A stretch of 64,000 nucleotides of DNA from contig OY282606.1 of the NCBI GenBank assembly GCA_958298945.1, forward strand, positions 44,901,920 to 44,965,919, in the 5' to 3' direction. The DNA is from Atherix ibis (lineage: Eukaryota > Arthropoda > Insecta > Diptera > Athericidae). The notes beneath the pieces are model-generated. The model saw nothing but the letters and a program-made list of their open reading frames with translations. It was not told the origin of the DNA and did not search any database. The position numbers and the translations under genes were made by a program. Below are positions 22,135 through 32,989 of this stretch, one piece after another; position 1 is the first letter of the stretch; the number at the start of each line of letters is the position of its first letter.

Positions 22135-22745
22135 TATTTCACCAGGTTTCAACATCTCATAGTAGACAATACCCTTCTGATCCCACCAAACGCACAGCAT
22201 CGTCTTCCGTCCGAAGCGATTTGGTCTTGGGGAAAATGTTGATGGTTGGCCGGGATCAACCCACGATTTCTTCCGTTTAGGATTCTCGAAATATATCCAC
22301 TTTTTATCGCCTGACACAATCCGATGCACGAACGACTTTCTTTTTTGTCTGGCGAGCAAGATTTCGCATGTGTTTTGGCGTCGCTCCATCTGTCTATCGT
22401 TCAATTTATGCGGCACCCATTTTCCGATCTTTTCAATCTTCCCCATGGCACGCAGACAGTAACACCCAATTGCTCCGCGAGCATGTTTTGCGATTGGGTA
22501 TCGTCTTCATCATAAAGAGCCTGCAATTGATAGTCCTCAACCTTCCTAGGCCGATTTTCACGCTACTTGTCCCATAAGTCAAAATTGCCGTCTTTGAGCC
22601 GACGAAACAAATCTCGGCACATTCTTTCCAATAAAGCAATGTCACCATAGGCCTCCATAAGCATTCGAAGCAGCCGATTTCTTCAAATTGAAGCAGAAAA
22701 GCAGAGCTTCCCGCATATGCTCTTTTTCTGGCACAAATGTAGATA
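22135..22745 (-). pseudogene. Mariner transposase pseudogene, family A copy 3
   Basis: The expected ATG position near 22745 reads ATA. The N-terminal region is frameshifted. KIGKWVPHKLNDRQMERR (linker, near 22430) leads to the first catalytic block SGDKKWIYFENPKRKKSW (near 22300, normally TGDEKW). The fragment ends after CVWWDQKGIVYYEMLKPGE. The second and third catalytic aspartates are absent because the element is truncated. Similarity to the copies at 5382 and 36521 is high in the shared part. Confidence 0.85.
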
Positions 22746-22916
22746 TGATTACCAAAAGAAAAATTTATGTTGTTGTACGAAATTGCTGACAATGTTCACT
22801 GATTTATGTTGACAGATGTCAAACTCATAAAAAAAATGTATGGCGTGCCCATGGTAGATTAATACGCTCACTCACGCCATCTATGACCAAAAGCGGATTT
22901 AAGCTTATACCCTTGG
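22135..22916 (-). mobile_element. Mariner element, family A copy 3 (3'-truncated)
   Basis: The right terminus is preserved (GGATTTAAGCTTATA, then CCCTTGG ending at 22916), followed by TA at 22917-22918. The left side breaks off near 22135 inside the coding region, so the second terminus and the last two catalytic blocks are missing. Confidence 0.85.
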
Positions 22917-25900
22917 TATACCTACTGACATATAATTATTAACGCATCTCAACTACTCAGGCGCTAGTAATATAATTTTTTACGCATCACAAGAACTGAT
23001 CAACTAGAGGGGAACTATGGTTATGTCACCAGCTAGACTCAAACTAAAAACAACTATATACTTAGACGTAGTCGTTCCATCATTGGGAAATCAGGACACA
23101 TTGCTGAGAAATCAGTCGCGATTTGATGGTATTGACAAAAGATATCAATTTGAAATTAGAATAGGATATATCATATATATAAAGAATATATTATATTTTC
23201 AGCCATATTTATTGGTTGAGCAAACTACAAAAAACAGCTCCTATAAGGATGATCTCATTTGGCTATGTTTCCCTACCTACCTTTAATAATTCACTAGTAA
23301 AGATGTGGACCGGTTAATAGTAGTTGGTTGTATAGATATAAAATTAATTTATTTAATGAATACAACAAATTCACTAAAGTGTGTTCTTTTTCGTTTAAAC
23401 ATATAAATGCATCTTGATCACGATATGAAATCGTAGCAACAAATAAAATATAATCTAGTCGATGATATGGTATGTTTTTTTTTAAAAAACAGTGAAAGGA
23501 TAAAAATTATTACGTTGGGATATTTATAATTTTAATTCACTTATTAAAATTTCTTCTCTATGGTGTTTATGTGATTGTCTTTGGTATTTTCACTTACCGT
23601 AGTGGTAATTGTACACATACTCTAGATGTGTGATAGGTACTTTCAGGAATCGAACCAGCCATCTAGGACACAGAACCTCCATAAAATCATGTAATGGACA
23701 CATAGATAAAATCATGTACGAGATAAATACATTAAATACTATAAAGTATACATCTGTGATGCATCCAACCATCAACTCCTTGTAGGTATGTAGTGTTTGT
23801 ATTGTATTGTACAATATTTTCACCTTTGAGTTATTACTCAGCTGGGAAAGTAGTGTACGAAGGTGTGTAGATGGAGCATGAAAATTGCTGTCTGTGAAAT
23901 CCTTGTCGTAAAATAAAAGCGATAAAATTGTAGTCCTGTGAAAACCCTTGTCATCGTATATAATAAAACTGTCATTTCAAGGGATGTAAGGAGCTTAGAT
24001 ATAGGTATGACTATATTTATATATATATCCTTAGATTTATACAAGTATGTGTGTAGTTCAGTATTGTTGATATTTATCTTTACGCTTTTGATGTGAAATC
24101 TACGTGATATAATATTGCGATTATTTCATTCTCTGAAATATCACATAAATAAACCGTACATGCATATTAATTTATGTATTTTTATATGATTTCATATATG
24201 ATTCTATTTAGATATATATATTCAGGATTATTCATATTGATATAGTACAATATTGTTCTCTAAAAAATGTTTATCAATTTCTTAAAGAATATTTAAACTT
24301 TTTTCCCATATAAATCTAAAAATTTTATTTTTATTACAAAGTTGAATTCATAATGTTTGTGATCATATTACTTCAGGGAATTAATGGAAGATGCAGAGGA
24401 TTAAAAGTTACGAATTTCGATAGACTATAAATTGTAAAACAGTCGAAAGAATTTATAATATGCTTATTTTTAGAATGGAAGGTTACAGTTATACTCAATT
24501 ACCTTCGTTGAGAAAAATATTGAAATAATTCCAATATATATCTACTAAATAAAATAGAGAAATCCTTTTCTAGTATACCCTGAGGGAGTTTTCTTTTTTC
24601 TAAAAATCCCTAAGCTCTTTCTATAAAGTCTACTTAATGTATTTATATATCTTTAACCATATAGTATGTGTCATCAACAAAATTATATATATACATTTTA
24701 GCAATATTAACTTAAAGGTAAATAAAATTTGAAAGGATAAAATATTCTGAAATTCAATATATACTCTATGGCCTGTTATCACTTTTCATAATTTGATAAA
24801 ATGTTATACTCATATTTATTTATTTTTAATATTATTCCATCGATATTAATATTATGAAAACATATATTTTGGAGTTTTTTGTTTCAATAATTTATTTTTC
24901 ATAAGTCAAAACTCAGATAAAGATTCATTATTCTAAATAAGAATTGAATATTACCTAAGGAAAAAATGTGAAATATTTTGTTAAATATATGTAAAGGATC
25001 TTCTTCAAATAGAACTTTTTTTTTCAATAGGATTAAAATTCCTTATGTTGATAGTTCTGTCATTTAGTATTTCAACATGTTTGAAGGAGAAAGTTTACTA
25101 TTTTCTACGCTATCTTTAATTTTACTCGAGAATTATTTTAAAATAATTCAAATCCATTATGAATGAAAATAGTCGATTTGTGGAAGCCACATTTTGTTAA
25201 ATTCGCAATAGTTTCGGTCATAATGATCGTCGCTTTAATCCTGCAATAGTAAATAAATTAGATTTTACTGATTCGGTACAAAACGTACAAATAATAACAC
25301 GTGTTTGTACAGATTGTTCAGCTGAAAATATTAATTTCAGTGAGCGAAAGTATTGCAAAGGACGCATTTTTATTGGTTTCACGATGATCTCAAAAATTGA
25401 TCATGTCTATATTGAACTTATAGAACTTTTTATAAAAATAATTTTGTATTTTTGAATCATTGACCATAGAAAAAATCAACTTTTCGGACAAAACTAATTT
25501 CTACTTAGACGAATGTGCTAATAATCGTGCGTTTTTTCAAACGACAACGACTTATGGTATCAATCTTAGATTATAGAAGAACTGGAAATTAGTTTTGGAA
25601 ATTTGCAATAAGTCACAGTATTTTATTTTTAAATATTATTTATTTATTTATTATATTTTTATTTTATTTATTTCACTATATATTATTTATTAAAATAAAA
25701 TTATAAAGTGAAAAAGCATATACAAATATAAATTGCAAGTAAAAATTCATTCCAAAATGGATAAAAATCCATTCCAAAAATGTAAAATGAATTAAATGAG
25801 AATATTATGTTGAAATTAAAACCATACCGTAAGTTAGTAAATATAAATTTTATTGTTAAACAAGTACAACATTATAACAAATGCTTCAAAATTAAATTAC

Positions 25901-26389
25901 GAGATCATAAATTTAATATACTTAAATAATTAATAACTAATATTATAAAAAAATTGAAAACAATATTATTTAGTAAATGAATTATAAAATGGTCTAATAG
26001 AGCAAGCGAAAGCCTAAATGCAAACAAATTTATTTAAATAATAATTCTATCGAATAAACTTTATTTATTTTAACACAATGAAAATAGCAATGAAAAACAG
26101 ACTGAAAAATACGTCCCCTTAAATTTTCTTATACCACACTTTACGTACGTTGGCACTGAACTATTTTGTGGTAAACATTGAACTGTCAACATCACATTTG
26201 TTTACATTCATTGAATGACGAACTTTTCACTTTTTTATCACTTTTTGGACAAAATAAATTATTAAAAGCCAATTAAATACATTATAAACTAAATTTTTGT
26301 AATTTTTTCTAGTAAAAATGAAGATGTCAACTTACCGAAAGAAACAAATCCCCTGCTTCCTCAATCCGTTGAATAACCAGCATTTCTTT
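22917..26389. other. Long AT-rich stretch without a recognised gene
   Basis: No transposon protein is readable over 3.4 kb. The 89-codon frame at 23017-23286 resembles nothing I know. A polymerase III B-box-like sequence is at 23646-23656 (minus). Segment 26100-26260 is somewhat less AT-rich and ends in TTTTTTCTAG before an ATG, which resembles a splice acceptor, but no convincing exon follows. Confidence 0.4.
23646..23656 (-). promoter_or_regulatory. Polymerase III B-box-like sequence
   Basis: The minus strand reads GGTTCGATTCC, a perfect match to the internal B-box of tRNA genes and tRNA-derived SINEs. I cannot fold a tRNA around it and find no convincing A-box, so it may be a decayed SINE head or a coincidence. 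Confidence 0.25.
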
Positions 26390-26885
26390 ATAAAACACTT
26401 CATTTTATTTAAATCAAAACTTTCTAATAAATGTTATCAACAATATAAATATTTATATAAATACATACTTTTTTGTAAATACTTCAAAAGAGATAAAAAC
26501 TACATTTTCCGATAAGTGCCAAAATAACAACTTGGAAAATAACAAAAGTATGCAAGCATTACGGTATGCTACCACTTTCATGGAGAATGACGTGTTTTAA
26601 AACTCTCCAAAAGTTTACAAAAATTGAGACGCTTGATATTTTATTGATATTTACGAAATAAATAATAAACCTAAAATACAATTTCATTTAATATCAACAG
26701 ATTGTACAAAAAATAAAAATTGCCTGTTGTTATGTTTAAATTGTATTTTGGATTGCAATAAGTGAATTGAAATGAATATAAACTATACTTTTGAAATTCA
26801 ATAAATTTCTATTACGAAAACTAGATGTCAGTAGGTGCCATGTCTACATAAAAAAATCTACACAAAAGTATACAAGCATTACGAT
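26390..26885 (-). repeat. Long dispersed repeat R1, copy 2
   Basis: This is the inverse counterpart of 6440-6945. It differs from copy 1 by an extra block of about 22 bp at 26542-26563 that recurs as a direct repeat at 26862-26883 (ACAAAAGTATGCAAGCATTA versus ACAAAAGTATACAAGCATTA, both followed by CG). A 65-codon frame starting at 26318 overlaps its left edge but is rich in K, F and Y and is not conserved in copy 1. Confidence 0.75.
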
Positions 26886-27029
26886 TTCTCGCCGCTTTGT
26901 AATAATTCGATCAGAAAATTGCGTATTTTAGTATGTGTATACTAAAATCTAACGTACGGGCTTATCCAGTTATTCTTTAATCTAAAGTATCAACAGAATA
27001 GCTCTTAGTGCCAAACTGTTCAATAAGCA

Positions 27030-27290
27030 ATCGATTTTTTAAAAACCAAATTTAATGGACGTCAGATTTTGCGAAAAGGTGAAGTCAATTGGCCACCAAG
27101 ATCATCTGATTTAACGTCGTTGAACTTCTTCTTATGGAGCTATGTGAAAGAAAAAGTTTATTAGAATATTCCACACATAATTCTAGAGCTCAAAGCCAAT
27201 ATCAACCACGTCATCCATAAAATAAGGCCAAAATATGATTAAAAATTTTGTAAAGTAGATCAATGTCTGTAGTCGTGGTAAATATTTACC
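27030..27290 (+). pseudogene. DDE-superfamily transposase 3' remnant
   Basis: The plus strand reads EVNWPPRSSDLTSLNFFLWSYVKEKVY near 27100-27165, then LELKANINHVIHKIRPK. This is the C-terminal block of a family of insect DDE transposases with a 'WPPRSCDLTPLDFFLWGY' signature. They are distantly related to Tc1/mariner. The D of SSDLT and the N that replaces the usual third acidic residue (LNFFLW instead of LDFFLW) are visible. A stop interrupts the frame after KVY. Everything upstream of about 27030 is gone. It shares the signature with the fragment at 43810-44375. Confidence 0.7.
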
Positions 27291-27309
27291 CGATATTGTT
27301 TTTTATCTA

Positions 27310-28450
27310 TTGGGTATATAACTTAAAAATGCTCCGGTTTTGAGGTCAAGAATGAATCGAGCCCATTTTTGATGCCCTGTTCTGAAGTGAAGCGTATTCC
27401 GGTGAGGGAGTTTTGCATGGATCTAAACAAATGGTAGTCGGACGGGGCAAGGTTTGGGCTATAAGGTGGGTAAGGCAAAACTTCCCAGCCACTGTTTTCT
27501 AAATAATTTTTAACCGGTCTTGCAACATGAGGCCGAGCGTTGTCATGATGGAAAATTATGGCTTCGTGTCTGGTCGCATATTCCGGGCGTTTTTCGGCCA
27601 ATGCTCGCTTTAAACGGATAAATTGTGTTCGGTAGAGGTCGCCTGTGATCGTCTGGCCCGATTTCAATAGCTCATAATAGATCACACCCTTCTGATCCCA
27701 CCAAATACAGACCATTACCTTGGCGCCATGTATATTTGGCTTTGGCGTTGATTTGGCTGGTTGGCCGGGCTTAACATACGATTTTTTGCGCTTTGGGTTG
27801 TCGTAATGAATCCATTTTTCGTCGCCAGTAATGATTTGATTCAAAAACGACTTCTTTTTCTGCCGTTCAAGCAGCATTTCGGACATACAAAATCGCCTTT
27901 CAACGTCTCTCGGCTTCAATTCATATGGGACCCAATTTCCTTGCTTTTGGATGAATCCTGCTGCTTTCAAACGTTTTGAAATGGCTGCTCGAGTGACTCC
28001 CAATGATTTTGCAATTTCTTCTTGAGTTCGACAACAGTCTTCGTCGAGTTCTTCATCTTCAAACTTTTTTGGCTGACCTGGTCGTTCTTTGTCTTCCGTG
28101 TCAAAATCACCACTTCTGAATCGTACAAACCATCTCTCGCACGTTGAAATCGATGGAACATATTCAGGATAAGCTTCGGTGAGCAATTGATGTGCTTCAG
28201 CTCCACTCTTTTTCAAATTGAAGAAGTAAATCAACACTTCCCGCAAATGGGACTTTTTTGGTACGAAATTCGACATTTTTGAAGCAAAAAAAAAACTTTC
28301 TTGTTTACACTATTTCGTTCACTGACTAATCGAGAATGAATGACAGATGTTTAACCTCCAAAATGCCATATGAGTTATTATTAACACAAACCATGTGTAA
28401 AAGTTATGCCATCTGTTGTTAATCCCGCATTTTTAAGTTATGTTGAATTT
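27310..28450 (-). mobile_element. Mariner element, family D (internally deleted 3' end)
   Basis: The left terminus TTGGGTATATAACTTAAAAA starts at 27310 after TA (27308-27309). The right side has the matching inverse GCATTTTTAAGTTAT near 28428-28442, with a degraded outer end near 28450. At the left the coding frame runs straight into the terminal repeat, so the 3' untranslated part and the end of the ORF were deleted. Confidence 0.85.
27323..28276 (-). CDS. Mariner transposase, Mos1-like, C-terminally truncated
   Basis: The frame is 317 residues and uninterrupted, with ATG at 28276 (MSNFVPKK). Helix-turn-helix regions span roughly residues 1-110. The linker WVPYEL is at 115-120. The catalytic aspartates are D152 (TGDEKWIHYDN), D245 (HHDNARPHVA) and D280 (LAPSDYHLF), with 34 residues between the last two. 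The protein ends SKPEHF; relatives continue about 25-30 residues. The stop codon here is supplied by the terminal inverted repeat (CATTTTTAAG). A short in-frame gap near residue 77 (EELDED) is also likely compared with Mos1-type proteins. The triad is intact, but loss of the C-terminus probably prevents activity. It is the second most complete transposase in the window. Confidence 0.85.
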   Translation of the reverse strand: MSNFVPKKSHLREVLIYFFNLKKSGAEAHQLLTEAYPEYVPSISTCERWFVRFRSGDFDTEDKERPGQPKKFEDEELDEDCCRTQEEIAKSLGVTRAAISKRLKAAGFIQKQGNWVPYELKPRDVERRFCMSEMLLERQKKKSFLNQIITGDEKWIHYDNPKRKKSYVKPGQPAKSTPKPNIHGAKVMVCIWWDQKGVIYYELLKSGQTITGDLYRTQFIRLKRALAEKRPEYATRHEAIIFHHDNARPHVARPVKNYLENSGWEVLPYPPYSPNLAPSDYHLFRSMQNSLTGIRFTSEQGIKNGLDSFLTSKPEHF

Positions 28451-30436
28451 TCGGACAAAACATATGTTTCACAAACAGATTTTGATAGACTTTGTATATT
28501 TCTATTCATTTTTGATGATTTGTATTTTTAAAAAAAATTTAATACAAATTTACTAGGTAAATGCTAATTTGGTACTTTTTTTAAATAATTCAAAGTAATT
28601 TTTCCTTAAACTGAAAAAATTTTTTTTTGCTATAAATGAGGCGAAAAATTCAATTTGTATTTAAATAATTGGTTTACTTTATAAATTTACCATTAATATT
28701 ATAACAAGTAGTTAATAAAATCAGCCCCGAGGGTTTTATATTTGTTACAATTAAAAAATTCCTCTTATTTGGGATTCTATTTGAATGAAAATTTTCTAAA
28801 TTTAATGCAAAAAATTTTCTTATGCTTACAAAAATATTCAAAAGGAAAAAATTAAATAAAATCTAAAAAGCAGTCATTCAAATATTAAATTCAAATTAGT
28901 ATGAATGCTTAACGTTGTGGAATCTTTTCATAAAAGCCTAATAAAATTTGGTAAATTAAAATTTCTTTCTAATATTTCTATAGTCATATTAAAAATGGAA
29001 TAATATATATTTAAGTATATAATAATATAATGAATATTCGAAAAAAAAAGAATATACCAGTCTCGTGGCACAGGCCAATGATTACAAATAAAGTGGTCAC
29101 ATACTCGTGTGGTTCGTGCATAATTTACGTGAATAAGTTTTTATAATTAAATACAAAAGCACAAAGTAACCTTAAGTAAAGGTTAAAAGGTCAAGGTTTG
29201 AGGGAAATCCTTCTTATAGCGTTTCCAGCATATTTCGTATACACAATACATAGTTATATATTTTTTTATTTCACATAAACCTTCCTATTTTGAATATAAA
29301 AAAAGCTATGATAGAATTTTACCAAACTTCAGTAATGACAACTATTTGAAAGATATTTAAAAAAGGACTTTTTTCATAAATCCGTTTAATTAGTTTCAGA
29401 CATATCCAAGTACATGAAATTCTGAACAAATAAATACCATTAATAAATGTCTGCTAAAAAGAGCTAATTTACCTTAAAATCTATTTCATGGACAACTATT
29501 ATGTGTATTTGCGATAATTCAAATATAAAAATTGACTAATCTGGAAAATTTATGAATGTTGCGCGAAATATTTTGATTAGTCATTTTTTTCATAGAAGGT
29601 CATAGGTCAGGTTATAAGGTTAGTTGTCTGATTATAAGTTTGGCTTAAACATTTTTAACACGAACCGAACAGCATTCCGTTTGAAGAATATACTTATTTT
29701 GAAGTAGTTCGAGATTTTAATCTACATAAGAAATAATTAATAGTGTGTTTGGTCCTTTTAAAGACAAAATACGAAAAAGGTGACATTTACTTATTTTATA
29801 TATTCAGTAGTCAGAGGGAACTTTCTTTGACCAAACCTTTTCATGAAAAGAAATAATAAATAACTGAGAAAGGAGGGGTACAAAGGTATGGAAAAACTAA
29901 ATAGGATAAGTTTTTCTGAGGGATTAGGAATGGGAGGGAGGCTTGGTCAAGCGTGTAAAATATGTTTTATGCATTTAAATATTATGGCTATTTTTCTTTT
30001 GATATCAAAAGGATGCATTTTTTTTTGTAAACATTTTCTTTTTGAGAATAACAAATAAAAATTAAGGTGGCAAGTTCGGGGAATTTCTTATAAATTTTTA
30101 CCGAGTCACATTTTTTAATTTTCAATTACCTGTTTAGTCATTTAAGAATATTTCTATTAATTAATCTATGATTAACGCTTACGGCTTGGATGTAAAGACA
30201 CTTTCTGAATTTAGTCTACTCAATATCCTTTCAAAAGCTGCTTGAAATTTGATGGAACATTCTGCTCTCACCTATAATATGCTATTTGTGGCATTCAGGT
30301 AATAATCTCTCATACATTAAGTGATACCTAACTAACTCAGGATTTTTTTACGAGCAGGATCCCTTCTATTGTAGAGCTCTTTGATCCAACAATTTCATTT
30401 TCAAGGAACTACAAAAATCCCTGTTTCTGGTAAAAA

Positions 30437-30515
30437 CTTGTTTGTAGAGATACCAATGGGATAGAGTGCATTGCCACTTATCCGAATGTCTACACTTACC
30501 GATCTGACAGGGGGT
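30437..30515 (-). repeat. Dispersed fragment related to 17800-17925
   Basis: The minus strand carries TCAGATCGG, AGTGGCAATGCACTC and ATCTCTACAAACAAGTTTTT in the same order as the fragment at 17800-17925. Identity is modest. A LINE RNase H origin is possible but not proven. Confidence 0.25.
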
Positions 30516-31432
30516 ACACTTTTTCTGAGCCTTTCAAAAAAAGAGTTCTTCGGGTCTAACCAAAGGAGGCCTTCTCGATGTTAAAAGCATCTCTAAGCAA
30601 AGTTTGCCTCCACTCTTTCTCGGCCTTCCAAAAATGCTTCATGCCACTGAAAAGCTTGTATTTTTTATAAGAAATGTTCCTGTTCGGCTCACTGTAACTT
30701 TTAGTTAGTTATATTCTATTTTTTATAATGCACTAAAAAAATACAACTTCGTTTAGATCGAGGTTGGGAGTTGTTCTGCACGACAAGGAGAAACACTGTT
30801 GCCAGATCGCTCTCAGTAATACAAGTATCATTACTTTTATAAGTTGCACACATTGCTGTTATCCAGCTTATTGGTCGTTAACATCATGACATAAAGTGAG
30901 AAATCTAAACTTATAAAAGTTTCCTTACCATGGCAAACTGTAAGCACTTGGGGCGGCAGTTGAGAAAAAAAAAATTTTGTGGCTCACTAGTTAACCCGAT
31001 TTTCAAATGCATTCGATATTGATTGCGTGGACAAATAGAAGATTTGGTCAAATATCAGCAAACCAGTCTGCTCAACAACCATTTCAAAAATCTGGGCAAG
31101 GAAACTTCTGAATATTCAGATTCGGTCTTACTACCATTACCCTAAATTTTGTTTTTAGTATCCAATCTCACCTTTTATGTCATTCCAATTATATTTAAGT
31201 TACAATCTCTCATATCCAAAACTAGTGACACTTAATACAGAATTTATCTTTTAAGAGAACTAATTTCTTCTTGAAAAATAACTGCTTTTCTAAAATGTTT
31301 TTTTAATTTTTTTTAATGAAATTTACTATGATCTATAGAATTTAACTTCTTCTAATTGATTCCTCTAAGTTACTTTTGACCAGTTGCATTAGGTAAGCTG
31401 GTAATTATGGCCTTAAGGTCATGGCGCTGTTA

Positions 31433-31521
31433 AGTTTTCTCCGTCACATGTGTTCAATCTTAGTTCAATAGTACTGTTTGTACTATTGAACTAAGATTGA
31501 ACACATGTGACGGAGAAAACT
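31433..31521. repeat. 42-bp perfect inverted repeat, 5-nt loop
   Basis: The left arm 31433-31474 and right arm 31480-31521 are perfectly complementary around the loop TGTTT. The arms contain TTCTCCGTCACATGTGTTCA and its complement. Perfect pairing implies a very recent origin or gene conversion, unlike the decayed surroundings. Confidence 0.93.
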
Positions 31522-32989
31522 GAAAAATAGTCTCACGCTAATTCTAATAAATTATATTTTTATTTGTAAATAAATTAAAACTATAAGATAATAAGAAAAA
31601 CCACTAAATACAAATTTATTTATCAACCAACTATACTCCAAAAGATTAGTAAATAAAAATTAAATTAAATTTTTAATTAAATTTCTAATAAGAAATTTAA
31701 ATTTTAAAATAAAAAATTTGTTGGTTTTAATTTATTTAGCATACTAAACAGAATCACATCGTTTCGAAAATTGTTTCTACCAACTATCGATTCGGAACAG
31801 ATGTTCTTTGGTAAAAGGGAAAACTTTATAGTGAAATTCAAATTAAAGTTTTTCGTACCCTAATTTAAGTTGGTAACAAACAACCTTTAAGGTTTTTTAC
31901 AAACAGAGAAGGGGTTTGCACAAGTTTCTTACTAATCCGTATGTAAGAGAGAAATTTTAGAATTAAGCAAGGTTCAATAACATCACTTCATACCCGATCA
32001 TATTCCTACACAGTTCATCCCTTATTTTGTTCGTTTACTACACTATCAAAAGTCACATAAAATTTTTATTAAAAACATGTGGACTGAATATTTTTCGAAA
32101 CATTTTCATATTCAAATTATGCTTGGCTTACACCAAGGAAAAAAATTGTTTATGCATGAGAATATTTTGCATTTTAAGAGGATGAAATCTACTGCCATAG
32201 TTTTTTATGAAAGGAGAAGGGTATAAAATAGTTTGAAAGCAATATTTATATTTAGCACATTTTTTTAATTTCTTTTCATTTCTTTTTTAAATTTTATTTA
32301 ATAATAAAACCCTTAACCAACTTGACAAGAACTGAAGTTTTACTAAATTCATATGTACGCAGAGAAAATATTTTTAAAAATATATTCTAACATACAAAAC
32401 ATAAATTATGAATGAGCATAAAATTATGCAAGTATTTATTGATTTGCAATAAAATGGACATATCAGACAAATAATCTTTTTAGTTTGATATGCTCAAAAG
32501 ATATAATGCAATTTAAAAGTATTTTTGTGCTGTATAAATGTTGACACATTTTTAAAAAAAATAAGTTATCCTTTCAAAAATTATCATATTTAATATAAAA
32601 TATTTCGAATCTATTTTCTATGATAAATTTTGTTTGGCTTATTAAAGTTGCCTGTCTAAATTTTAGGGTTTCTGTTATAATGTGGAGTTTTACTTTTCGT
32701 CCTTTTAAAAACTGGAAAATTTAAAAAAAATTCATATAAGATGGGTTTTTGTGAAATTATCAATTTTGACTAGGCTAGTATCTACCATACCAAAAGTACA
32801 ATCGGATAATTAGCGTCATGATTTTTTCGTATGAGTTAAGAGCCTGACTCTATTATTATTGGTTTTATTTTTTAATTTTTACAGATATCTACACATACAA
32901 CTACAGCATAGTAACAAGCAGATTTGAATAATATTGTAGTATTAATTAGCTTGAAAGGTTATGGGGAGTAAACATCCATCGAAGTTTTG

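Larger units (their letters stand above)
28451..32989. other. Long AT-rich stretch without a recognised gene
   Basis: I recognise no transposon protein in 4.5 kb. The most notable structure is the perfect inverted repeat at 31433-31521. A mixed-composition block at 30180-30960 carries a weak LINE RNase H-like trace on the minus strand near 30437-30515 and is otherwise unassigned. Confidence 0.4.

Noticed and set aside
23017..23286. An 89-codon frame as a small protein gene
   Set aside because: No recognisable motif, no supporting context and typical chance length for this composition once the minus-strand and non-ATG starts are considered.
26318..26515. A 65-codon frame preceded by a splice-acceptor-like TTTTTTCTAG
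   Set aside because: It overlaps the edge of dispersed repeat R1, is dominated by K, F, Y and N, and is not conserved in the other R1 copy.
26542..26883. The 22-bp direct repeats as LTRs of a tiny retroelement
   Set aside because: Homology with the other R1 copy continues beyond both repeats, so they are not element boundaries; no primer-binding site or TG...CA ends are seen.
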